Positions 9,663 to 17,292 of a DNA stretch of 58,787 nt are shown one piece after another (position 1 is the stretch's first letter; every line of letters begins with the position of its first letter). The notes under the pieces were generated by a model. That model made no database searches. It was not told the origin of the DNA and saw only the letters and a program-made list of their open reading frames with translations. The translations under genes and the position numbers were made by a program. Where the stretch lies: contig NZ_WWCU01000040.1 in the NCBI RefSeq assembly GCF_009857595.1, forward strand, positions 1-58,787, given 5' to 3'. Origin of the DNA: Pseudoduganella aquatica (GTDB taxonomy: Bacteria; Pseudomonadota; Gammaproteobacteria; Burkholderiales; Burkholderiaceae_D).

Positions 9663-11230
9663 ACCTCGAAAAATTCAACTTCCTGGTGGTGGACGACGTC
9701 CCCGCCATGTGCCAGATCACGGCCAACCAGCTGCGCGCGCTGGGCGCGCTCGACGTGCAGACCGCCAGCAACGGCGCGGACGCCTTGCGCCTGCTGCAAA
9801 GCCGCCCCATCGACCTGGTGCTGTCGGACTGGAACATGCCGCTGATGGACGGCCTGGAACTGCTGCGCCATATCCGCGCCGACGAAAAGCTGGCCGGCAT
9901 CCCCATGGTGATGGTCACGGCGGAAGCGGACCGCGACCGCATTGCGCAAGCCATTACCAGCGGCGTGTCCGACCTGCTGGTCAAGCCCTACACGCGCCAG
10001 CGCCTGGAAGACAAGATCGCCGGTGCGCTCAGCCGCCGCGTGCGCGTGCCCGGCGCAGCACCAGCCGCAGCCTCCGCCGCCGCAGCGGCGCGTCCGCAAA
10101 GCCAGGCGGCCGCCCCGCAGCCCACCCTGCTGGTGGTGGACGACACGCCGGAAAACCTGCGCCTGATCGCAGACCTGTTCGAAGGCCAGTACCGCGTGCG
10201 CGTGGCGCACAACGGCCCCAAGGCGCTGGCCATGTGCAGCTCGGACAACCCGCCCGACCTGGTGCTGCTGGACGTGATGATGCCCGGCATGGACGGCTTC
10301 GAAGTGGCGCAGCGCATGCGAGAGCATCCGGGCAGCGCACACATCCCCATCATCTTCGTCACCGCGCTGACCGACGAGGCGGCGCGGCGGCGCGGCCTGA
10401 CCCTGGGCGCGGTCGATTTCGTCAGCAAACCGGTGGACCCGGACGTGCTGCAGCTGCGCGTCAACAACTTCATGCGCTACATCGCCGTGCACCTGCAGCG
10501 CCAGGCCGAATACGACGCGCTGCTGGAAACGGCCCGCCTGCGGGAAGACGTGGAACGCATGCTGCGGCACGACATCAAAGGCCCGCTGGCCGGCGTGCTC
10601 GGGCTGGCGCAGCAACTGGCGCAGCAGCTCGCCAACCCGTCCGCCGCCCAAACCGCTGCGGACCACGCGCAGCAAGCCCAGCTCATCGCCGCCACGGCGC
10701 AGCAGGCGCTGGACACCGTCAAGCTCTCGGCCGACCTGTTCATGATAGAAACCGGCACCTTCCAGCTGGTGGCCGAGCCGCTGGACCTGTCCGCAGCGCT
10801 GCACAAGGTGGCGCACGCCGTGCGCGCCGCCTGCGCAGGCAGCAACGTCGCCATTACCGTGGACGCCCCCGCCGGCGCCGGCCACGCGCTGGGCGACGCC
10901 ACGCTGTGCCAGGCCATTTTGCACAACCTGGTGAAGAACGCCTGCGAAGCCGCCGCCGCCGTGCCGGGCGGCCAGGTGGCCATCAAGCTGCACGACGGCG
11001 GCCCGCTGGTGGTCACGATAGACAACAGCGGCGCCGTGCCCGCCGCCATGCGCGAGCGCTTCTTCGAGCGCTACGCCTCCTTCGGCAAGCAAGGCGGCAG
11101 CGGCATCGGCACCTACTCGGCCCGCTTGCTGGCCGAAGCGCAAGGCGGCAGCCTCGCCATGAGCACGGACGACGGCCGGAACAGCACCACCCTGACGGTA
11201 ACGCTGCCGCGCGCAGTAGCCCCCGCCTGA
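9659..11230 (+). CDS. Soluble REC-REC-histidine kinase
   Basis: The 523-residue protein has no signal peptide or membrane helix. Receiver 1 (about 1-125) has D57 in LSDWNMPLMDG. After an Ala/Pro-rich linker, receiver 2 (about 155-275) has D205 in LLDVMMPGMDG. The kinase core follows: an H-box-like RHDIKGPLAGVLG with H304, an N-box HNLVKNACEAA, and a G-box GSGIGTYSARLLAEAQGG. Two receivers in front of a kinase suggest a protein that takes phosphate from the upstream HPt domain and in turn controls its own kinase core. No partner with a free receiver follows it, so the output is unknown. It is the last gene of the overlapping operon 4777-11230. Confidence 0.88.
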   Translation: MNLEKFNFLVVDDVPAMCQITANQLRALGALDVQTASNGADALRLLQSRPIDLVLSDWNMPLMDGLELLRHIRADEKLAGIPMVMVTAEADRDRIAQAITSGVSDLLVKPYTRQRLEDKIAGALSRRVRVPGAAPAAASAAAAARPQSQAAAPQPTLLVVDDTPENLRLIADLFEGQYRVRVAHNGPKALAMCSSDNPPDLVLLDVMMPGMDGFEVAQRMREHPGSAHIPIIFVTALTDEAARRRGLTLGAVDFVSKPVDPDVLQLRVNNFMRYIAVHLQRQAEYDALLETARLREDVERMLRHDIKGPLAGVLGLAQQLAQQLANPSAAQTAADHAQQAQLIAATAQQALDTVKLSADLFMIETGTFQLVAEPLDLSAALHKVAHAVRAACAGSNVAITVDAPAGAGHALGDATLCQAILHNLVKNACEAAAAVPGGQVAIKLHDGGPLVVTIDNSGAVPAAMRERFFERYASFGKQGGSGIGTYSARLLAEAQGGSLAMSTDDGRNSTTLTVTLPRAVAPA

Positions 11231-11253
11231 CCGAAGCGGTTCGGCAAAGCCAC

Positions 11254-11289
11254 TGCCCGGATCCGGGCAGTGCTGCCCCGAGGCGGGCA
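11254..11289. promoter_or_regulatory. Two tandem TGCCC-N6-GGGCA palindromes, candidate enhancer for the sigma-54 regulator
   Basis: Site 1 is TGCCC GGATCC GGGCA at 11254-11269; it lies at the heart of a perfect 22-base palindrome spanning 11251-11272. Site 2 is TGCCC CGAGGC GGGCA at 11274-11289. The two start exactly 20 bases apart, about two helical turns, so dimers would bind on the same DNA face. They end about 88 bases before the -24 element of the promoter at 11377, a normal place for the enhancer of an NtrC-type activator. The regulator at 15820 is the obvious candidate ligand (inference). Site 1 could alternatively end transcription of the upstream operon, but no T-run follows. Confidence 0.65.
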
Positions 11290-11376
11290 ATCCGCGACGG
11301 CAGCGCGCCCCCGCGCAGCCCCATGCTGCGCATGCAAGCCCTTGATTCCACGGCGGATTCTCCGCCGCCCCGTCCT

Positions 11377-11392
11377 TGGCACGGCCTTTGCA
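11377..11392 (+). promoter_or_regulatory. Sigma-54 (-24/-12) promoter of the ABC export operon
   Basis: TGGCAC at 11377-11382, five bases, then TTGCA at 11388-11392 match the RpoN consensus TGGCAC-N5-TTGCW without a mismatch. The invariant GG is at 11378-11379 and GC at 11390-11391. Transcription would begin near 11402, about 25 bases before the adaptor ATG at 11427. An NtrC-family activator is encoded in the same operon. Confidence 0.82.
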
Positions 11393-11426
11393 ATGGAAGC
11401 TGCATTCTTTTGCTGAACGCCGCCAC

Positions 11427-12674
11427 ATGGACACTGCCCTCGCCCCCGACATCATCCGCCGCCGCCGGCGCCGCACGCTGGCTGCAGCCGCCGCCGCGCT
11501 GGCACTGGCCTGCGCCGCCGCGTGGGGCATCAACCGTGCGGCCGGTCCCAGCGTGAGCCTGAGCGATATCGCCGTGGCCGAGATCCGGCGCGGCAGCATC
11601 GCCAACACCGTCAGCGCGGCCGGCGTGGTGGTGCCGGAACACGAGGAACTGGTGCCCAGCCCCATCCAGAGCCGCGTGGCCAAGGTGCACGCCAAGCTGG
11701 GGCAGCAGGTGGCGGCCGGCGAACTGCTGCTGGAACTGGACGACCGCAACGTGCGCCTGGCGCTGGACGGCATCCGCGAGCAGATTGCGCAGCAGGACAA
11801 CCGCATCCTCGGGCTGACGCTGGACATGGACCAGAAGCGCAAGCAGTACGCCAGCGCCATCGAGCTGCTGGAGCTGGACCTGCAAAGCACGCGCGCCAAG
11901 CGCGAACGCTACGCCACGCTGCGCGCCGTGGGCGCCGTCTCCGGCGAGGACATGCTGACGGCGGAACTGAACGTGCAGCGCACCGAGGTGCAGCTGCGCC
12001 AGCAGAAGGAACTGATAGAGGACAACCGCCGCAGCACCGCCAGCGGCGTCGAAGGCGCGCGGCTGCAGAAGTCCATCCTGCAAAAGCAGCTGGACCAGCA
12101 GCGGATCCTGCTGGCGCAGACCCAGGTGCGCGCACCCTTCGCCGGCATGCTGACCTCCCTCGCCGCCGAGGAAGGCGCCGCCGTCGCCGTGGGCCAGCTG
12201 GTGGCCAAGGTGTCCGACCTGGGCAACTACCGCGTGGAGGCCACGCTGTCCGACTTCCACACCCGTTTGCTCAGCCCCGGCCAGGCCGTGCGCGTGGAAC
12301 AGGGCAAGCAGGTGCTGGCGGGCCGCGTGCACACCATCCTGCCCGAGATCCAGAACGGCACCGTCAAGCTGCTGGTGGCGCTGGAGCAGCCCAGCCACGC
12401 CCTGCTGCGCAACAAGCTGCGCGTGGACGTGAACATCGTCACCGAACAAAAAACCAACGTACTGGTGGCCGACAGCGGCCCGGCCTTCAACGGCAAGGGA
12501 CGGCAGGCCGTGTTCGTGCTGCGCGGGGGCACGGCGCACAAGGCCATGCTCGACATCGGCGCCAGCGACGGCAAGGCGGTGGAGATCGCCGGCGGCGCGC
12601 AGGCGGGCGAGCGCGTCATCATTTCCGACGTCAGCCGCTACAAGGAACTCGACAGCATACGCATTCAACAATAA
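11427..12674 (+). CDS. Periplasmic adaptor (HlyD/MacA family) of an ABC export system
   Basis: This is a membrane-fusion protein of 415 residues. A basic N-terminus (RRRRRR) precedes a single transmembrane anchor (about residues 18-37). A biotinyl-lipoyl-like part follows (AGVVVPEHEELVPSPIQSRV), then a long alpha-hairpin (about 110-225), a second lipoyl half (RAPFAGMLTSLAAEEGAAVAVGQ) and a beta-barrel part. It would link the inner-membrane ABC permeases to an outer-membrane channel; none is encoded nearby. I chose the ATG at 11427; a TTG at 11376 in the same frame lies on the sigma-54 promoter and is rejected. First gene of an operon 11427-18632 with the ATPase, two permeases, regulator and kinase. 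Confidence 0.9.
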   Translation: MDTALAPDIIRRRRRRTLAAAAAALALACAAAWGINRAAGPSVSLSDIAVAEIRRGSIANTVSAAGVVVPEHEELVPSPIQSRVAKVHAKLGQQVAAGELLLELDDRNVRLALDGIREQIAQQDNRILGLTLDMDQKRKQYASAIELLELDLQSTRAKRERYATLRAVGAVSGEDMLTAELNVQRTEVQLRQQKELIEDNRRSTASGVEGARLQKSILQKQLDQQRILLAQTQVRAPFAGMLTSLAAEEGAAVAVGQLVAKVSDLGNYRVEATLSDFHTRLLSPGQAVRVEQGKQVLAGRVHTILPEIQNGTVKLLVALEQPSHALLRNKLRVDVNIVTEQKTNVLVADSGPAFNGKGRQAVFVLRGGTAHKAMLDIGASDGKAVEIAGGAQAGERVIISDVSRYKELDSIRIQQ

Positions 12675-12684
12675 GGGAAAAACC

Positions 12685-13350
12685 ATGATACAGCTGGAAA
12701 AAGTAAGCAAGACCTACCAGACCGACAAGGTGGAAACGCTGGCGCTGAAGGATATCGACCTGCACGTGAAGGAGGCCGAATTCGTCTGCATCATGGGACC
12801 TAGCGGCTGCGGCAAGAGCACCCTGCTCAACCTGATCGGCCTGCTGGACCGCCCCGGCGCGGGCGCCATCCGCGTGGGCGGCGCGCCCGTGAAATCCTAC
12901 CGCGACAAGGACGTGGCCACGCTGCGCAACCGCACCTTCGGCTTCATCTTCCAGAACTTCCACCTGATAAGCGACCTGCGCGTGATCGACAACGTGGAAC
13001 TGCCCCTGCTCTACCGCGCCAACATCACGGCGGCCGAGCGCAAGCGCCTGGCGCGCGAGGCGCTGGAAAAGGTGGGTCTGGGCGCGCGCATGGAACACTA
13101 CCCCAACCAGCTCTCCGGCGGACAGCAGCAGCGCGTGGCGATCGCGCGCGCCATCGTGGGCCGTCCGCAGGTGCTGCTGGCCGACGAACCGACCGGCAAC
13201 CTCGATAGCAAAATGGGCGCGGAGGTGATGGACATCCTGCTCAAGCTGAACGCCGAAGGCACCACCGTGGTGATGGTGACGCACGACGAAACGGAAGCGC
13301 GCCGCGCCAACCGCATCGTGCGCGTGTTCGACGGCCAGCTGGTCGCGTAA
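12685..13350 (+). CDS. ABC transporter ATP-binding protein (MacB/LolD-like)
   Basis: At 221 residues this is the usual length for a LolD/MacB-type nucleotide-binding subunit. Visible motifs are Walker A GPSGCGKS (38-45), the Q-loop around FGFIFQNFHLI, the signature LSGGQQQRVAIARAI, Walker B VLLADEPTGNLD and the switch histidine in VMVTHDETEA. It should couple ATP hydrolysis to mechanical work by the two FtsX-type permeases that follow. The ribosome binding site AAGGGAAA precedes the ATG. It lies ten bases after the adaptor and nine bases before the first permease. Confidence 0.95.
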   Translation: MIQLEKVSKTYQTDKVETLALKDIDLHVKEAEFVCIMGPSGCGKSTLLNLIGLLDRPGAGAIRVGGAPVKSYRDKDVATLRNRTFGFIFQNFHLISDLRVIDNVELPLLYRANITAAERKRLAREALEKVGLGARMEHYPNQLSGGQQQRVAIARAIVGRPQVLLADEPTGNLDSKMGAEVMDILLKLNAEGTTVVMVTHDETEARRANRIVRVFDGQLVA

Positions 13351-13359
13351 GGAGGCCGC

Positions 13360-14598
13360 ATGCTGCGCAACTATCTGCTCACGGCCTTCAAGGTCTTCAT
13401 GCGGCGCAAGCTGTTCACCGCCATCAACCTGGCCTGCATCATGCTCACGCTGGTGGTGCTGCTGGTGGTGACGGCGCTGCTGCAAAACGCTTTCCAGCCC
13501 AGCGGCGTGGAAGGCCGCAGCAACCGCTACCTGCAGGTGCACATGCTGGAGTCTCGCCTCACGGGCGAACACAAGGTGCGCCGCAGCCCGCTGGGCTACA
13601 AGCTGATCGAAAAATACCTGAAGCCGATGAAGACCGCCCAGCTGGTGGCCGCCGTCACCGGCCCGGAGGATGTTTCGGTCTACCAGGGCGACCGCGTCAG
13701 CCAGCTGCTGCTGCGCCGCGCCGACGCCGAATACTGGCAGATCCTGGACTTCAAGGTGCTGGCCGGCCGCGTGCTGAACGCGGAAGACATGGCGCAGGGC
13801 CGCATGGCGGCGGTCATCAACGAATCGAGCGCGCGCAAGCTGTTCCCGGGTACCGCCGCCGTGGGCCAAAAGATCAACGCCGGCGGCCAGGTGTTCGAGG
13901 TGGTGGGGGTGGTGGAGGACGCGCTGCAACTGAACGCACTATCCGACATCTGGGCGCCCATCACCACCTTCCCTTCCAGCGAATACCGCACGCAGATGTC
14001 TGGCGAGTTCACCGCCCTGCTGCTGGGCCGCACCGAAGCCGACCTGCCGCTGATCCAGCAGGAAGTGGAACGCATCGCCCGCAGCGTGCAGTTCGACGAC
14101 CCGCGCGAGTGGAACTCGGCCCGCTTCTGGGCCGACACCAAGCTGGGACTGTTCTCGCGCATGGTGACGCAAAGCGAAGGCGCCGACTCCGGCTCGGCCA
14201 TGGTGCTGGCGGTCATCAGCGTGCTGATGCTGCTGTTCATGCTGCTGCCCGCGCTGAACCTGGTGAACCTCAACATGGGCCGCATCATGGAGCGCAGCAG
14301 CGAGATCGGCGTGCGCAAGGCCTTCGGCGCCACCAGCGCCCAGCTGGCCGGCCAGCTGCTGCTGGAGAACGTGCTGCTGTGCCTTGCAGGCGGCGCGCTT
14401 AGCCTGCTGTGCACCTGGGGCGTGCTGGCGTGGCTGGAAGCGTCCGCCCTCATCCCCTACTTGAAAGTGCAATTGAACTTCACCGTGTTTGCCTACGGCC
14501 TGCTGGTCACCATCGTGTTCGGGCTGCTGTCCGGCGTGGCGCCGGCCTGGAAAATGTCCCGCCTCGATCCTGTCCACGCCCTGAAGGGAGCCGCCTGA
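13360..14598 (+). CDS. ABC transporter permease, FtsX/MacB family (first subunit)
   Basis: This 412-residue protein has the MacB/FtsX fold: one N-terminal transmembrane helix (AINLACIMLTLVVLLVVTALL), a large periplasmic domain (about 45-280), and three C-terminal helices. RSSEIGVRKAFGA lies before the last two, the usual cytoplasmic coupling element, and the protein ends with SRLDPVHALKG. A strong ribosome binding site (AAGGAGG) precedes it. Its stop overlaps the ATG of the second permease (TGATG), so the two are probably made in equal amounts and form a heterodimer. The substrate is unknown; relatives export peptides, macrolides or lipoproteins, or act as mechanotransmitters. Confidence 0.9.
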   Translation: MLRNYLLTAFKVFMRRKLFTAINLACIMLTLVVLLVVTALLQNAFQPSGVEGRSNRYLQVHMLESRLTGEHKVRRSPLGYKLIEKYLKPMKTAQLVAAVTGPEDVSVYQGDRVSQLLLRRADAEYWQILDFKVLAGRVLNAEDMAQGRMAAVINESSARKLFPGTAAVGQKINAGGQVFEVVGVVEDALQLNALSDIWAPITTFPSSEYRTQMSGEFTALLLGRTEADLPLIQQEVERIARSVQFDDPREWNSARFWADTKLGLFSRMVTQSEGADSGSAMVLAVISVLMLLFMLLPALNLVNLNMGRIMERSSEIGVRKAFGATSAQLAGQLLLENVLLCLAGGALSLLCTWGVLAWLEASALIPYLKVQLNFTVFAYGLLVTIVFGLLSGVAPAWKMSRLDPVHALKGAA

Positions 14599-15809
14599 TG
14601 CTGCGCCACCTGCTTAAACTGATCTGGAAGCGCAAATCGCGCAACCTGATGCTGACGCTGGAAATCCTGCTGGCCTTCGTGCTGGTGTTCGCCATCGCCG
14701 CCTTCGCCGCGCGCAGCTGGCAGCTCTACCGCATGCCGCTGGGCTTCCAGCACGCCACCGTATGGGCGGTCACCATCCAGACCGGCAAGGACGAGGCGCA
14801 GAAGGACGACGAGCCGCTGCGCGGCCAGTTCCGGCGTGTGCTGGAAGCCATGCCGGAAGTGGAACAGGCGGCCTTCACCACCTTCGCGCCCTTCCAGAAC
14901 TCGGACATGCGCAGCACCTTCCAGGTGCCGGGCGGCCCCACCATGCCCGCCTCCTTCATTGAGGCGAGCGACGAGGCCTTCTCCGTGCTGGGCATGTCGC
15001 TCGAAGCGGGCGACTGGTACTCGGCGGCGGACGATGGCGCCGCCGCTGGCGCGGTGGTGATCAACCGCCGCTTCGCCGAGGCGCTGTTCCCGGGGCCGGA
15101 CGCCGTGCGCGCGGCAGTAGGCAAGACCTTCATCACCAGCACCAGCAGCTCGGCCGAGCCGGAGCGCTACCGCGTGCGCGGCGTGGTGGAGGACTACCGG
15201 CGCGGCGGCGAGTTCGGCACGCCGTCCAATTTCATGTTCCTGCGCTACAGCCCGAGCGGCACCGTGCATGGCCTGCGCACCATCCTGCTGCGCCTGAAGC
15301 CGGATACGCCGCGCGCCTTCGAGGCTGCCTTGCAGCGCCAGCTCAAGGGCGTGCGCGGCAACTGGTCGTACACGGTGGCGCCGCTGAGCGACCTGCGCGC
15401 CAGCAAGCACAAGATGGACATGGCGCCGCTGATGGTGCTGTCGGTGGTGGGGGCCTTCCTGCTGCTGATGGTGGCCTTCGGCCTGTTCGGCGTGCTGTGG
15501 CAGAACACCACGCGGCGCATCCCCGAAATCGGCCTGCGCCGCGCCGTGGGCGCCAGCGCGGGCGACATCTGCCGCCAGATCATCGCCGAACAGTTCCTGC
15601 TCAGCAGCGTGGCCATGCTGGCCGGCCTGGCGCTGCTGGTGCAGCTGCCGCTCACCGGCGCGCTGGGCGCCAGCCTGGACTGGCCGGTGTTTTTTGTGGC
15701 CGCTGCGCTGGCGATGCTGATTATCTATCTGCTATCCTTGCTTTGCTCGCTATACCCCGGCTGGCGCGCCAGCCGCCTGAGCCCCACCGACGCACTGCAT
15801 TACGAATAG
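14598..15809 (+). CDS. ABC transporter permease, FtsX/MacB family (second subunit)
   Basis: The 403-residue partner has the same layout: MLRHLLKLIWKRKSRNLMLT start, an N-terminal helix, a periplasmic domain, and three C-terminal helices. RRIPEIGLRRAVGAS is the coupling motif and SRLSPTDALHYE the end. The start at 14598 overlaps the stop of the previous gene. The frame stays open upstream to 14409, but that part lies on the preceding gene and is out of phase with any ribosome binding site. Both permeases are shorter than MacB because the ATPase is a separate protein here. Confidence 0.9.
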   Translation: MLRHLLKLIWKRKSRNLMLTLEILLAFVLVFAIAAFAARSWQLYRMPLGFQHATVWAVTIQTGKDEAQKDDEPLRGQFRRVLEAMPEVEQAAFTTFAPFQNSDMRSTFQVPGGPTMPASFIEASDEAFSVLGMSLEAGDWYSAADDGAAAGAVVINRRFAEALFPGPDAVRAAVGKTFITSTSSSAEPERYRVRGVVEDYRRGGEFGTPSNFMFLRYSPSGTVHGLRTILLRLKPDTPRAFEAALQRQLKGVRGNWSYTVAPLSDLRASKHKMDMAPLMVLSVVGAFLLLMVAFGLFGVLWQNTTRRIPEIGLRRAVGASAGDICRQIIAEQFLLSSVAMLAGLALLVQLPLTGALGASLDWPVFFVAAALAMLIIYLLSLLCSLYPGWRASRLSPTDALHYE

Positions 15810-15819
15810 AACGATATCA

Positions 15820-17292
15820 ATGGAATCATCACGCAAGCCCCGCATCCTCATCATCGACGACGACAGCGCCGTGCTGGTCTCCCTGGCCCTGCTGCTCAAG
15901 CAGTCCGGCCTGGACCCGCACAGCTGCGACGACCCGCGCCAGGCACTGGCGCTGCTGGCCGCCGAACCGTTTGACCTGGTGCTGCAGGACATGAACTTCT
16001 CGCTGCAGACCAGCGGCGAGGAAGGCCTGGCGCTGCTGGGCCGCATCCGCCAGCAGCACCCCGCAATGCCGGTGCTGCTGATGACGGCCTGGGGCTCGAT
16101 TGCGCTGGCGGTGAAAGGCATGCAGGCCGGCGCGGCCAACTTCTTCACCAAGCCGTGGGACAACGCGCAGCTGGTGGAGCTGATACGCGCCACGCTGGAG
16201 CTGGGACAGCGCAATGCCGCAAGCGATGCAGCAGCGGATGCGGCGGGCGATGCGGGTTATGCGGGCGCGCAGCCCGCCCTCACGCGCGCCGCGCTGGACC
16301 GCCAGTTCGACTTTAGCGGCATCATCGGCGAGCACCCTGCCCTGCTCAAGCTGCTGGCCACTGTGGGCCAGGTGGCGGCCACGCGCGCGCCGGTGCTGAT
16401 CCTGGGCGAAAGCGGCTGCGGCAAGGAGCTCATTGCCGACGCCATCCACCGCAACAGCCCGCGCGCCGCTCAGGCGCCGGTGAAGATCAATATGGGCGCC
16501 ATCACGCCCTCGCTGTTCGAGAGCGAAATGTTCGGCCACGTGCGCGGCGCCTTCACCGACGCCAAGGCCGACCGCAAGGGCCACGTGGCGGCGGCGCACG
16601 GCAGCACGCTGTTCATGGACGAAATCGGCGAGCTGGACCGGGCCGGCCAGGTGAAGCTGTTGCGCGTGCTGCAGGACCAGAGCTACCTGCCCGTGGGCGC
16701 CAGCCGCAGCGAGCAGGCGGACATGCGCGTGGTCTCCGCCACCAACCGCGAACTGGCGGAACAGGTGGCGTCCGGCGAGTTCCGCGAAGACCTGTACTAC
16801 CGGCTCAACCTCATCACGCTGCGCTTGCCGCCGCTGCGCGAACGCCGCAGCGACATTGCGCTGCTGGCGCGCCATATCACGGCCGAGGTGGCGGCCAGCT
16901 ACGGCCTGGCCGACGTCAGCCTGGCGCAGTCCGCGCTGGACTGGCTGGGCGCGCAGCCCTGGCCCGGCAATATCCGCCAGCTGAAGCAGACGCTGGAGCG
17001 CACCATACTGTTGTCCGGCAAGCGCATGCTGGCGCAGGCGGACTTCGTGGACGCCGAACAGCGCGACGCCGCCGCCGCGCGCGGCTCGGGCCTGGACGTG
17101 GACGGCATGACGCTGGAACAGGTCGAACGCCACATGATAGAAAAGGCGATGGAGCAGCACCAGGGCAATATCTCGCGCGTATCCAAGGCGCTGGGACTGA
17201 GCCGCAACGCCCTGTACCGCCGGCTCGAACGCCACGGCATGGGCAGCGCGCCGGGCGACGCGGACGGCGGAAGCGCAGGCGCGGGAACATGA
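15820..17292 (+). CDS. Sigma-54-dependent response regulator (REC - AAA+ - Fis HTH)
   Basis: This is a 490-residue NtrC-type activator. The receiver (about 8-125) has D57 in LQDMNF. The AAA+ domain (about 165-400) has Walker A GESGCGKE, Walker B TLFMDEIGELD, and the arginine-finger region FREDLYYRLN. A Fis-type helix-turn-helix lies at the C-terminus (QGNISRVSKALGLSRNALYRRLERHG). The sigma-54 contact loop, normally GAFTGA, reads GAFTDA (243-248). It sits ten bases after the permease gene and overlaps the kinase gene (ATGATG). The -24/-12 promoter and paired palindromes in front of the operon are its likely targets, which makes the operon autoregulated (inference). Confidence 0.95.
   Translation: MESSRKPRILIIDDDSAVLVSLALLLKQSGLDPHSCDDPRQALALLAAEPFDLVLQDMNFSLQTSGEEGLALLGRIRQQHPAMPVLLMTAWGSIALAVKGMQAGAANFFTKPWDNAQLVELIRATLELGQRNAASDAAADAAGDAGYAGAQPALTRAALDRQFDFSGIIGEHPALLKLLATVGQVAATRAPVLILGESGCGKELIADAIHRNSPRAAQAPVKINMGAITPSLFESEMFGHVRGAFTDAKADRKGHVAAAHGSTLFMDEIGELDRAGQVKLLRVLQDQSYLPVGASRSEQADMRVVSATNRELAEQVASGEFREDLYYRLNLITLRLPPLRERRSDIALLARHITAEVAASYGLADVSLAQSALDWLGAQPWPGNIRQLKQTLERTILLSGKRMLAQADFVDAEQRDAAAARGSGLDVDGMTLEQVERHMIEKAMEQHQGNISRVSKALGLSRNALYRRLERHGMGSAPGDADGGSAGAGT

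Noticed and set aside
11376..11426. TTG start adding 17 residues to the ABC adaptor
   Set aside because: It lies on the -24 element of the sigma-54 promoter and upstream of the likely transcript start.
14409..14597. N-terminal extension of the second permease
   Set aside because: It overlaps the first permease; the TGATG junction at 14596-14600 gives a proper start and the family N-terminus.
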